Position numbers and translations under genes: made by a program
Notes under the pieces: model-generated
Told to the model about the DNA's origin: nothing
Databases searched by the model: none
Seen by the model: only the letters and a program-made list of their open reading frames with translations
Source: a virus
Reading direction: 5' to 3' (one strand)
DNA length: 43,675 bases
IMG/VR virus record: IMGVR_UViG_3300024259_000067
Coordinates: 1-43,675 of that record
Shown here: in pieces, positions 13,698 through 19,973 of the stretch
Numbering within the stretch: the first letter of the stretch is position 1
Layout of the letters: each line of letters starts with the position of its first letter

Positions 13698-14528
13698 ATG
13701 GCTCGGCAGCAACGAGTGATTGGCGTTACCAATCGTAAGGGTGGCGTAGGGAAAAGCACTATTGCCACACATGTCGCGGCAGGACTGGCGACCAAAGGTT
13801 TGTGTGTCGGTGTTGTTGACACTGATAGTCAGGGCAACGCCAGCATGATGCTAGGGATGGAACGCAGAGACGATCTGTATGAGTTGTTAGTCGATGGTAA
13901 GCAATTGTCAGATGCTGTCCAGCATATCCCCGGCAGCCAGTACAGCACATCAGATAACCCGTCTCTTGGAGAATTGTTCCTGATCTCATCAGCCGACAAG
14001 ACCGCCAAGATACCGTATGATCTTGATCCATCGCAGGTCTTCACTTTGCTAGAGGCAATTGACGATTTTATTGAGCAGTACGATTTAGACACTGTAATCA
14101 TCGACACTGCGCCTACCCTCTCGGTGTTTGATGGCGCTATCTATATGTGCATAGATGGTTTCCTTTATGTGACCGAATGTGAAAAGTATTCATTAGACGG
14201 CGTTCAAAAGGCGGTCCAGCAGATGCTTGGATTCAGCCGCAGCCGCGAACGTTATCTGGGACATGGTAGTGAGGTCATCGGGATTGTCCCGAATAAGATG
14301 TCTGCCCGGACTGTACTTCACCGGCACAACATCGCGCAACTTGGTCAAGCGTTTATTGGTTTGACCTGGAGTCCAGTCACGCTGAGGATCGCCTGGGCTT
14401 CTGCGCAGAACCTGGATGAATTAGTTTACACGTTCGAGCCGACCAGCCAGGCAGCAGCAGACGCATGGGCGCTGACGGATAGAGCATATGAGGCGCTGCA
14501 ACAATGGCAAATAAAAACGACAGGATAA
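13698..14528 (+). CDS. parA: ParA-type partition ATPase
   Basis: Deviant Walker A KGGVGKST (residues 14-21), Walker A' VVDTDSQG (39-46) and Walker B TVIIDTAP, the full signature of ParA/MinD ATPases. At 276 residues without an N-terminal HTH it resembles the small (type Ib or chromosomal) ParA proteins. The ATG at 13698 has GAAGGG eight bases upstream and is preferred over an ATG at 13671 that lies on the likely transcription start of the TATAAT at 13660-13665. The next gene overlaps by 25 bases. The role is segregation of the circular phage genome as an extrachromosomal element. Confidence 0.93.
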   Translation: MARQQRVIGVTNRKGGVGKSTIATHVAAGLATKGLCVGVVDTDSQGNASMMLGMERRDDLYELLVDGKQLSDAVQHIPGSQYSTSDNPSLGELFLISSADKTAKIPYDLDPSQVFTLLEAIDDFIEQYDLDTVIIDTAPTLSVFDGAIYMCIDGFLYVTECEKYSLDGVQKAVQQMLGFSRSRERYLGHGSEVIGIVPNKMSARTVLHRHNIAQLGQAFIGLTWSPVTLRIAWASAQNLDELVYTFEPTSQAAADAWALTDRAYEALQQWQIKTTG

Positions 14529-15262
14529 AGGGCAGCAAACCTCTCGGCGATGTGGATTTCAATTCTCTATTGGCTGACATGACAGGTGATAATAAGTTAG
14601 CCGAAATTCCTGATGGCGCATTAGTGCCAGTGGACGATGGGTATCAGCTTGGCCCGTTCCTGTTGACAGAGATCGGCGTAGCGATAACTCCCGAAACTAC
14701 CCATGATAACTGGGAGTTGTTAGGCCACGCATTACGCTCAATGGAAACGTCGATTAGCTGGCTGGTCGGGGACTGGGTTAATTTTGCGCTGGATCATTTC
14801 GACTATGAATACGAGCAACTTGCTGACGCTTTTGGGCTATCAATTGAGACGCTGTACACCTATGCCTCAACGTGTTCAAAATTCCCAATCTCGATTCGGA
14901 ATCGAGATTGTAGTTTCGGGCATCATCGCATTGTTCAAGGGATGGAAAATCGTTGGGCAAATCACTGGCTACAGAAGGCGATTGAAAGCGGTTGGACAGT
15001 AAAGCAGCTATCGGAAAACATCAAAAAAGAGAAGCGCAAACGAACTGGCAAGATTACGCTATTAGTAGACGATCCGGCGCTAAAAACGGGAAAAAGGCTG
15101 TTTTCTAAGCAAAAAGAGACGCTTTTGGTGCAAAAAATGAAAGAATTGGCGAAATTAAAGGATGGCGTTACCGGGGCAGGGCAGGGGGCAAAGCAACAAA
15201 TTCACGATATGTTGTCGGAGATACGAGAGTTTGTCGAGTCTCTGGAACAGATTGTCGAATAG
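14504..15262 (+). CDS. ParB-like DNA-binding partner of ParA
   Basis: The central part (about residues 60-180) has WELLGHALRSMETSISWLVGDW, then LADAFGLSIETLYTYAS, then a GHHRIVQGM motif and a WTVKQLSENI helix. This HTH-bearing pattern is seen in plasmid and phage ParB-like and DNA-binding proteins. The C-terminus is a charged helix (LVQKMKELAKLKDG, IREFVESLEQIVE) suited to dimerisation. No ParB CTPase motifs (GERRxR type) are visible, so it is not a canonical ParB. Coupling to parA by overlap supports a centromere-binding role. The site it binds is not identified. Confidence 0.75.
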   Translation: MANKNDRIKGSKPLGDVDFNSLLADMTGDNKLAEIPDGALVPVDDGYQLGPFLLTEIGVAITPETTHDNWELLGHALRSMETSISWLVGDWVNFALDHFDYEYEQLADAFGLSIETLYTYASTCSKFPISIRNRDCSFGHHRIVQGMENRWANHWLQKAIESGWTVKQLSENIKKEKRKRTGKITLLVDDPALKTGKRLFSKQKETLLVQKMKELAKLKDGVTGAGQGAKQQIHDMLSEIREFVESLEQIVE

Positions 15263-15282
15263 CATTCCACAACCGGATTAAT

Positions 15283-15320
15283 CATGGGAGAATTTCATGC
15301 GAAAAAAGTTCCCATGAAAT
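15283..15320. terminator. Inverted repeats between convergent genes
   Basis: CATGGGA (15283-15289) pairs with TCCCATG (15310-15316); alternatively ATTTCATG (15292-15299) pairs with CATGAAAT (15313-15320). A GAAAAAAG run lies in the loop. It separates the parAB stop at 15262 from the convergent leftward stop at 15320, so it probably ends transcription on both strands, though a clean U tract is absent. Confidence 0.5.
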
Positions 15321-15619
15321 CACACATCGGGCACCCCAAACACATCAACATTCTTGCGCGCAGGCAGAAAACAGCCGCGCTCTTTTATTGCCTGTTTCGC
15401 TAACTCCGCAGTGAGTGTCGGCTGCCGAACCGATACCTTCTCTGATAATTTGGTAAGTTGCTCATCGGTCAGTTGAGCCGTGTCTAGTTGGTAGCATTGG
15501 AGATGTTGCCCGTCGATGACCTTAGTCTTGATGATGGTCGATTTGATGGGTGTATACTTCCCCAGGATTGTCGTGAGCTTTGCCGGTGTTTTAATGGATG
15601 TAGGTATTGGTTTGGACAT
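15320..15619 (-). CDS. Hypothetical 99-aa protein
   Basis: The N-terminal 30 residues are Thr/Lys-rich (SIKTPAKLTTILGKYTPIKS). A beta segment (TIIKTKVIDGQHLQCYQLD) and helices (TDEQLTKLSEKV, LTAELAKQAIKERG) follow. It overlaps the SLOG gene by 29 bases, so translation is coupled. No family is recognised. It forms a three-gene leftward unit with the SLOG and DUF488-like genes. Confidence 0.65.
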   Translation of the reverse strand: MSKPIPTSIKTPAKLTTILGKYTPIKSTIIKTKVIDGQHLQCYQLDTAQLTDEQLTKLSEKVSVRQPTLTAELAKQAIKERGCFLPARKNVDVFGVPDV

Positions 15620-16184
15620 TCGGATATGCCTTTCTTATTAGCTCGTCAAGTTGCACCGCTTGGTATTCTTTGTTTGATACATACCCTGCACTGCGCTTTC
15701 GGACTTTGATCCAGGGCATGGCGTGCGTGCTCAAATAAACTTTCTTAGTCTTGAATGTTCTGGCGTAGTTGTAGACTGCCAGTGTCTCGGCTGATCTCCC
15801 ATCCCAGACGCAGACGATTGTATCTGCTTGCTGTACCATGTGCATATCGCGCAGGTGCAGGCGATCAGGCTTGCCCACGAACTGTACCAGGCGGGTATAG
15901 TTTTTAGTCGATGCACCGTTCCTGGGGCGTATGTTCACCCCAAAAAGTCTAATAGGTATATCCATCATGGCGCATAGCCTGGCGATGTCTGAATCTGTGT
16001 CGGTACCGTCGCCGGTGATGACATGTAGGTCCTTATATTTCGCCCTGCCGACCCATGTTTGGACTTTGCGAACGCCCTCCTCTGGCAGATCACCGGCCCC
16101 GTAAATGAGCACTGACTTCTGGAATATTGGAAGCGGTAATCGGAGTTGTACGGGTGGTAGGTATTTAGGTAAGAATATACTCAA
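15591..16184 (-). CDS. SLOG-fold (YspA/DprA-like) nucleotide-binding protein
   Basis: The Rossmann-like pattern of the SLOG superfamily is visible: VLIYGAGDL (residues 25-33), HVITGDGTDTDSDIARL (54-70), IPIRLFGV and DTIVCVWDGRSAETLAVYNY (121-140). The GDGTDTD and WDGRS motifs are where family members bind nucleotide-like ligands. SLOG proteins sense nucleotides or act in DNA uptake and conflict systems; the ligand here is unknown. It overlaps both neighbours. The pairing with a DUF488-like protein is notable. Confidence 0.75.
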   Translation of the reverse strand: MSIFLPKYLPPVQLRLPLPIFQKSVLIYGAGDLPEEGVRKVQTWVGRAKYKDLHVITGDGTDTDSDIARLCAMMDIPIRLFGVNIRPRNGASTKNYTRLVQFVGKPDRLHLRDMHMVQQADTIVCVWDGRSAETLAVYNYARTFKTKKVYLSTHAMPWIKVRKRSAGYVSNKEYQAVQLDELIRKAYPNVQTNTYIH

Positions 16185-16564
16185 TGCGTCCTCCTACGTT
16201 GATGAACTATCTCGCCGCCGTCGATCCCCTGGATGCCGATGTGTGTCGCAATTTTCAATAGTACATCTTTGGCAATTTGCCGGTGGCAGAATGCGTCATG
16301 TGGGCAATAGCATTTTAGAGTGATGTCGGTTTTCAGTACGCCGTGAAATAACTCTTTGATTTCTGGAAAACGGTAGCGGTGTCGGAGCAGGTTCAAATAT
16401 TTTTCGGTGTATTGGTCATCGGTTATCTGCCCTCTTTTGATGCCGTTGACCATCTCCCAGGTCGGTGCGAGTGCGCGTCCTATAGGCGTGTTTGCTGACT
16501 TGATCGTGATGTCGATTGAGTTGTCGCTGTCGATCCTCATCTGGGCGGTGTAGATGGTAATCAC
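16181..16564 (-). CDS. DUF488-like protein
   Basis: The C-terminal half carries TLKCYCPHDAFCHRQIAKDV-type residues (CYC about 84-86, CH about 92-93), the conserved CHR corner of the DUF488 family, after YLNLLRHRYRFPEIKEL. The GTG at 16564 has GAGG eight bases upstream. A TATAAT box lies at 16602-16597, so it probably heads the three-gene unit down to 15320. The biochemical activity of DUF488 proteins is not established; the conserved Cys/His/Arg suggests a catalytic or metal site. Confidence 0.65.
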   Translation of the reverse strand: MITIYTAQMRIDSDNSIDITIKSANTPIGRALAPTWEMVNGIKRGQITDDQYTEKYLNLLRHRYRFPEIKELFHGVLKTDITLKCYCPHDAFCHRQIAKDVLLKIATHIGIQGIDGGEIVHQRRRTH

Positions 16565-16616
16565 GGTGATGTCCTCGCTTTGTAACGTGTATCCATATTA
16601 TAAGCCAGTAGCACGG

Positions 16617-16758
16617 GGAAAAGAAGAAGTCCGAGAAATGTGGCTCGGACTCTTCTGTCACGGGGGTTAAATGATACTGAACGTCCCAACATTACATCGG
16701 GGAAGGCATAGTGTCGTCCTTTCGGCTTATCTTATGCACATTTAACAACGTTCTAAGT
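16617..16758 (-). ncRNA. Short transcript with five-residue open frame and terminator
   Basis: It starts from the GAAC/GTGC promoter at 16765-16782 and ends in a hairpin AGTCCGAG (16651-16644), 8-base loop, CTCGGACT (16635-16628) followed by TCTTCTTTT, a good leftward terminator. The only frame is tiny: AAAGGA, then ATG at 16709 and stop at 16692, reading MPSPM. It may be a small RNA or an attenuator leader for the DUF488-like gene, which has its own TATAAT box just beyond. Confidence 0.55.
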
Positions 16759-16764
16759 TAACCC

Positions 16765-16782
16765 AGTGTAGCACGGTTGTTC
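16765..16782 (-). promoter_or_regulatory. GAAC-N4-GTGC-TACACT promoter, leftward
   Basis: GAAC (16782-16779), AACC, GTGC, TACACT (16770-16765). Intact copy of the phage promoter motif; it serves the short 16617-16758 transcript. Confidence 0.75.
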
Positions 16783-16803
16783 GGAAAAAGGAACAACCCA
16801 CAC

Positions 16804-17037
16804 TCACAGCAGTCGCCGATCATATGCTACCACGACAATTTTGGGTGTCTTGATATTTTGTTCCTCTAGGCGTTTGTACGGGCGCACTGTTGATGCACTG
16901 TAGGTGCCGGCAGCCGTATGCTTGCCAATCTGCCTTAACTTCCGGCGATCTATCTTGCCGGAAGTTTGGTCATTGGCTATGAACGTTTCCGCGACCTGTT
17001 GAAATGTGTGTGTTAGTTGCCTGGCGACGGACTCTGA
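16804..17037 (-). other. Leftward open segment resembling a wHTH protein, no start codon
   Basis: The frame from about 17037 to the stop at 16804 reads like protein: TFQQVAETFIANDQ, RRKLRQIGKHTAAG and STVRPYKRLEEQNI, suggestive of a winged helix. No ATG, GTG or TTG begins it without running through the rightward gene at 17006. It may be the remnant of a truncated regulator, may use a rare start, or may be chance. A 10-bp inverted repeat lies within it. Confidence 0.3.
16937..16966. promoter_or_regulatory. Perfect 10-bp inverted repeat
   Basis: AACTTCCGGC (16937-16946), ten-base spacer, GCCGGAAGTT (16957-16966). There is no U tract on either side. It lies between the leftward unit and the rightward genes, where a regulator site would be expected. 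Confidence 0.55.
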
Positions 17038-17251
17038 GTTCTGGTTTACGATTTGCTTTGAAAGCCGTGACCAAAAGGATATGTTTTTGAAGAAAACCGG
17101 CTGGCAGAATCTTGGTAATAAGTATATAGACGGGACTGATCTTGCCCGACATATGGATATTGAGTTACCAACCGTCACACTTGCCAACCGTAATGCTGTC
17201 AAGCGAAAAGACAAAAAACTATCAAAATTGACCACCATAAAACGTAAATAG
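17006..17251 (+). CDS. Small phage protein of unknown function (81 aa)
   Basis: The core FTICFESRDQKDMFLKKTGW followed by GNKYIDGTDLARHMDIEL is a pattern seen in many small phage proteins (residue run then YIDG and LA..LGI). The C-terminus is basic (KRKDKKLSKLTTIKRK). The ATG at 17006 has no clear ribosome site. It is the first rightward gene after the leftward block and lies just upstream of the late promoter at 17262. Function unknown. Confidence 0.7.
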   Translation: MCVSCLATDSEFWFTICFESRDQKDMFLKKTGWQNLGNKYIDGTDLARHMDIELPTVTLANRNAVKRKDKKLSKLTTIKRK

Positions 17252-17261
17252 TAGTCAAAAC

Positions 17262-17307
17262 GAACTGTTGTGCTATACTTTAGCTGTGCATGTAAGTATA
17301 TGCACAG
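17262..17307 (+). promoter_or_regulatory. GAAC-N4-GTGC-TATACT promoter with 5' leader hairpin
   Basis: GAAC (17262-17265), TGTT, GTGC, TATACT (17274-17279). The transcript would start near 17286 and open with a perfect 8-bp hairpin, CTGTGCAT (17284-17291) with ATGCACAG (17300-17307), 8-nt loop. Such a hairpin at the 5' end can stabilise an mRNA. It serves the 32-aa peptide and the terminase genes. Confidence 0.8.
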
Positions 17308-17336
17308 TCTTTCGTTAAGCATAAGGAGCTTTCTAT

Positions 17337-17435
17337 ATGAACGTTTTAGGACGTGTTGGTGCTGGAGTCCGGGCCGTAGGCCGCGGGGTTCGTCGTGCTG
17401 TGGGACGTGGTAGGTCTCGCTCAAGTAACTCCTAA
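17337..17435 (+). CDS. Tiny Arg/Gly-rich basic peptide (32 aa)
   Basis: MNVLGRVGAGVRAVGRGVRR and on, ending RGRSRSSNS: about a quarter arginine, another quarter glycine, with no acidic residue. AAGGAG eight bases before the ATG is the cleanest ribosome site in the region, the gene has its own promoter and leader hairpin, and a GC-rich hairpin follows (GGGGGTGGCT... AGCCCCC near 17460-17481). The composition suggests nucleic-acid binding (protamine-like) or membrane activity. It is not a known family; coding status rests on the initiation signals. Confidence 0.65.
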   Translation: MNVLGRVGAGVRAVGRGVRRAVGRGRSRSSNS

Positions 17436-17500
17436 TCCTTATGACGGGATTTAGGGCATGGGGGGTGGCTTGTTCAGCCCCCGTCCTGATTGGTTTGAAA

Positions 17501-18082
17501 ATGGCATATGGTAGAAAAGGGCGTGGGCGACCACGCTTATTGAATGAAAGCAAGCAGGCGGAGCTAGTTACCGCCATTCAGAGGGGTGCAACGTATTCAC
17601 TTGCTTGCAGGTATGCAGGCGTTTCATACGCATCGTTTAATGGTTGGATGAATCGTGGGCAGGCGGAATTCCAAAGAAAGGCTGCCGCAAAAGCGGCGGC
17701 GATTAACCTGGTTAATTCTGGCAAGCGTGTTCCAAAAAAACTTATTAAAAACATCCGCGCAAGAGAGAATGAGCGGCTTTTTTTCAATTTTTTCAATGCC
17801 ATCGAGAAGGCCAACGCTATAGCAGCATTTGGATGGCTCCAGGTTATTGACAGTGCCGCAGGGCAAGACCCGAACTGGGCGGCATGGCAACTTAAAATGC
17901 GCTTACCTGACGAGTATGGTGGAGAAGTTAAAAAGAAGATCGACATCACCAGTGGCGGTGAACCACTCAGCGTAGGCGCACCGATTGAAGCGTTGATACC
18001 ACTTTTCCAGGCGATAGGGCAACGAGAGAACTCAATCAAAGATGATACAGAACCTGACCCCGACCCAGACAACGGCAATTGA
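17501..18082 (+). CDS. terS: Terminase small subunit
   Basis: An N-terminal HTH (ELVTAIQRGATYSLACRYAG, SYASFNGWMNRG) is followed by a helical middle (RENERLFFNFFNAIEKANAIA-like) and a C-terminus with WQLKMRLPDEYGG and an acidic tail (DDTEPDPDPDNGN). This is the classic arrangement of small terminase subunits that recognise the packaging site and the large subunit. The frame is open to 17441, but MAYGRKGRGRPRLL at 17501 is preferred because the earlier codons lie in a GC hairpin region. It overlaps the large subunit by 41 bases. Confidence 0.85.
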   Translation: MAYGRKGRGRPRLLNESKQAELVTAIQRGATYSLACRYAGVSYASFNGWMNRGQAEFQRKAAAKAAAINLVNSGKRVPKKLIKNIRARENERLFFNFFNAIEKANAIAAFGWLQVIDSAAGQDPNWAAWQLKMRLPDEYGGEVKKKIDITSGGEPLSVGAPIEALIPLFQAIGQRENSIKDDTEPDPDPDNGN

Positions 18083-19580
18083 TCTAGCCGTAACGCGCCT
18101 TCAATTTAATCAAAAAGAATCGCGGAAGCTCCGCGCACAGATAATGGATAGCTCAGAGATTGAGCGTGAACTACTGTTATGTGCTTTGTCCCCCGAATAC
18201 TTTATCACCCAGTACATTTTCATCTACGACGCTCAGATTAAGGACTGGATCAAGTTTATCCTATGGGCACAGCAACTCGATGCGTTGAACTTATTTCACA
18301 TCGCGCAATTGGTTATCGCGCTCAAGGCGCGGCAGCTTGGTTTGACGTGGCTGGCATTGGCTTATGCTATATGGCAAATGCTGTTCCGCCCAATCGCAAC
18401 GGTGATGGTCTTCTCCAGGCGCGATGACGAGTCAATGTATTTGCTCAGTGATGAAAGGGCGCGGGGTATGTACCGGCGTTTGCCTGAGTGGATGCAATTA
18501 GATACTCTTACGGCATCCGCCCATCAGTGGAAGCTGTCAAATGGAAGTGTCGCGTATGCGTTCCCGACTACTGCCGGTGATAGCTATACATCGACATTGG
18601 TTATTATGGATGAGGCCGACCTGATCCCCAACCTGAACAGGTTGATGCGTTCGGTCAAGCCGACCATAGATGCTGGCGGTAAGATGTTTATGATCTCGCG
18701 TGCTGATAAAAGCACCCCGAACTCTGAGTACAAGCGTATCTATAGGGGTGCGAAAGCTGGGCTAAACGGATGGTCAGACATTTTCCTGCCCTGGTGGGTG
18801 CGTCCCTCCCGAACACCAGAATGGTACGAGAAACAGAAGCGGGATATTCTGCAACGGACCGGTGGGCTTGACGATCTGCATGAGCAGTACCCGTCCACTG
18901 ACACCGAGGCGCTTGCTCCAGCGTCGTTGAATAAACGCATACCCCACAAATGGGGCGAGCAGTGCTACGTTGAGATGAAGCCAGTAGAGACACCGACAGA
19001 TGCTCCCGATATTCCTGGGTTAAAGGTTTTTCATCCGCCAGCACGACACCGCAAATATGTGGGTGGGGTGGACTGCGCGGAAGGGCTTCCTTCCTCCGAC
19101 GACAGTGCTGCGACATTCATTGACCTGGCTACAGGCGAAGAGGTTTGCAACCTGGTTGGCAAGTTCACGCCGACGGTAACGGCTATACACTGCTCCAAAA
19201 TCGCAGAGTGGTACAACAAAGCGAAACTCATGATAGAATCTAATAATCACGGACATGCTGTGATCGGGTGGCTTGAAGATAATGGTTACTCCGGTTGGCT
19301 GTTGGCCGGGCACAATGACCGTGCCGGTTGGATGTCATCTGAATTGGGGAAGGTCTTATTGTATGACGCAACAACCGAAGTGTTCAAGGAACAAGAGACG
19401 ATCATCCATGACTTTGAAACGCTGACGCAATTACTGAGCATTGAAAAGGCCACCCTGCGTGCTCCTATCGGGGATATGGATGATAGGGCAGACAGCTACG
19501 CACTGGCGATTGTTGGGCGGCATGAGATGCTACGCAAAAGTGGATCATTTGGTTTTATGCAAGGAAAGCCGAGGTGGTAA
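18042..19580 (+). CDS. terL: Terminase large subunit
   Basis: Walker A-like ARQLGLT (residues about 96-102), Walker B LVIMDE (186-191) with the coupling ISRADKSTPN motif at about 219, and an RNase H-type nuclease with VGGVDCAEG (Asp344), LMIESNNHG (Glu399) and a C-terminal DMDDRADSYALA (Asp about 480-484). At 512 residues it has the usual size. It powers DNA packaging and cuts the concatemer. The residues needed for both activities are present. Confidence 0.95.
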   Translation: MIQNLTPTQTTAIDLAVTRLQFNQKESRKLRAQIMDSSEIERELLLCALSPEYFITQYIFIYDAQIKDWIKFILWAQQLDALNLFHIAQLVIALKARQLGLTWLALAYAIWQMLFRPIATVMVFSRRDDESMYLLSDERARGMYRRLPEWMQLDTLTASAHQWKLSNGSVAYAFPTTAGDSYTSTLVIMDEADLIPNLNRLMRSVKPTIDAGGKMFMISRADKSTPNSEYKRIYRGAKAGLNGWSDIFLPWWVRPSRTPEWYEKQKRDILQRTGGLDDLHEQYPSTDTEALAPASLNKRIPHKWGEQCYVEMKPVETPTDAPDIPGLKVFHPPARHRKYVGGVDCAEGLPSSDDSAATFIDLATGEEVCNLVGKFTPTVTAIHCSKIAEWYNKAKLMIESNNHGHAVIGWLEDNGYSGWLLAGHNDRAGWMSSELGKVLLYDATTEVFKEQETIIHDFETLTQLLSIEKATLRAPIGDMDDRADSYALAIVGRHEMLRKSGSFGFMQGKPRW

Positions 19581-19886
19581 ATGGCAGAATACACTTATAA
19601 CCCGCAGGACTTCGCAGGCATTATGAGAGTGATATTTGCTCTGATACTTGAGACCGTGCCGGACGATGTGCCTGGCCCTGAAGCGTTCAAGCAAGTTCAG
19701 CCCCAGGTAGTGCGACTGCGAAAGCGTGTCCAGAGAGCCTATGACAAACAGACGAAAGCGCCGATAGTTGAAATCTATAGAATTGCCGATACTGTGCTAC
19801 ACATGATTGAGAACCATCAATCAGTCGATAGCATCTGCGCTATGACCAATGGCAAGCTCGTCAAGAAGGCGCGTTCAGCCAGGTAG
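19581..19886 (+). CDS. Hypothetical helical protein between terminase and portal (101 aa)
   Basis: The ATG follows the terminase stop directly (TAAATG). It is helical: GIMRVIFALILETVPDDVPG, then QVVRLRKRVQRAYDK, then VEIYRIADTVLHMIENH, with a basic end. No family is recognised. The position between the packaging motor and portal suggests a packaging or head-assembly helper. Confidence 0.65.
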   Translation: MAEYTYNPQDFAGIMRVIFALILETVPDDVPGPEAFKQVQPQVVRLRKRVQRAYDKQTKAPIVEIYRIADTVLHMIENHQSVDSICAMTNGKLVKKARSAR

Positions 19887-19911
19887 AACCGCCATACCGT
19901 TTCCTTACAAA

Positions 19912-19929
19912 GAACTTTTGTGCTATAAT
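19912..19929 (+). promoter_or_regulatory. GAAC-N4-GTGC-TATAAT promoter before the portal gene
   Basis: GAAC (19912-19915), TTTT, GTGC, TATAAT (19924-19929), the best -10 of the family. It gives a leader of about 40 bases before the portal ATG at 19974. Confidence 0.85.
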
Positions 19930-19973
19930 ATTTCTGACCGAACAGATGTTCATTACCGAGTCAGGATATGCTT

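Noticed and set aside
16804-17577. One 257-codon leftward gene
   Set aside because: It would lie opposite three better supported rightward features (17006-17251, promoter 17262, peptide 17337); only its last 75 codons look protein-like.
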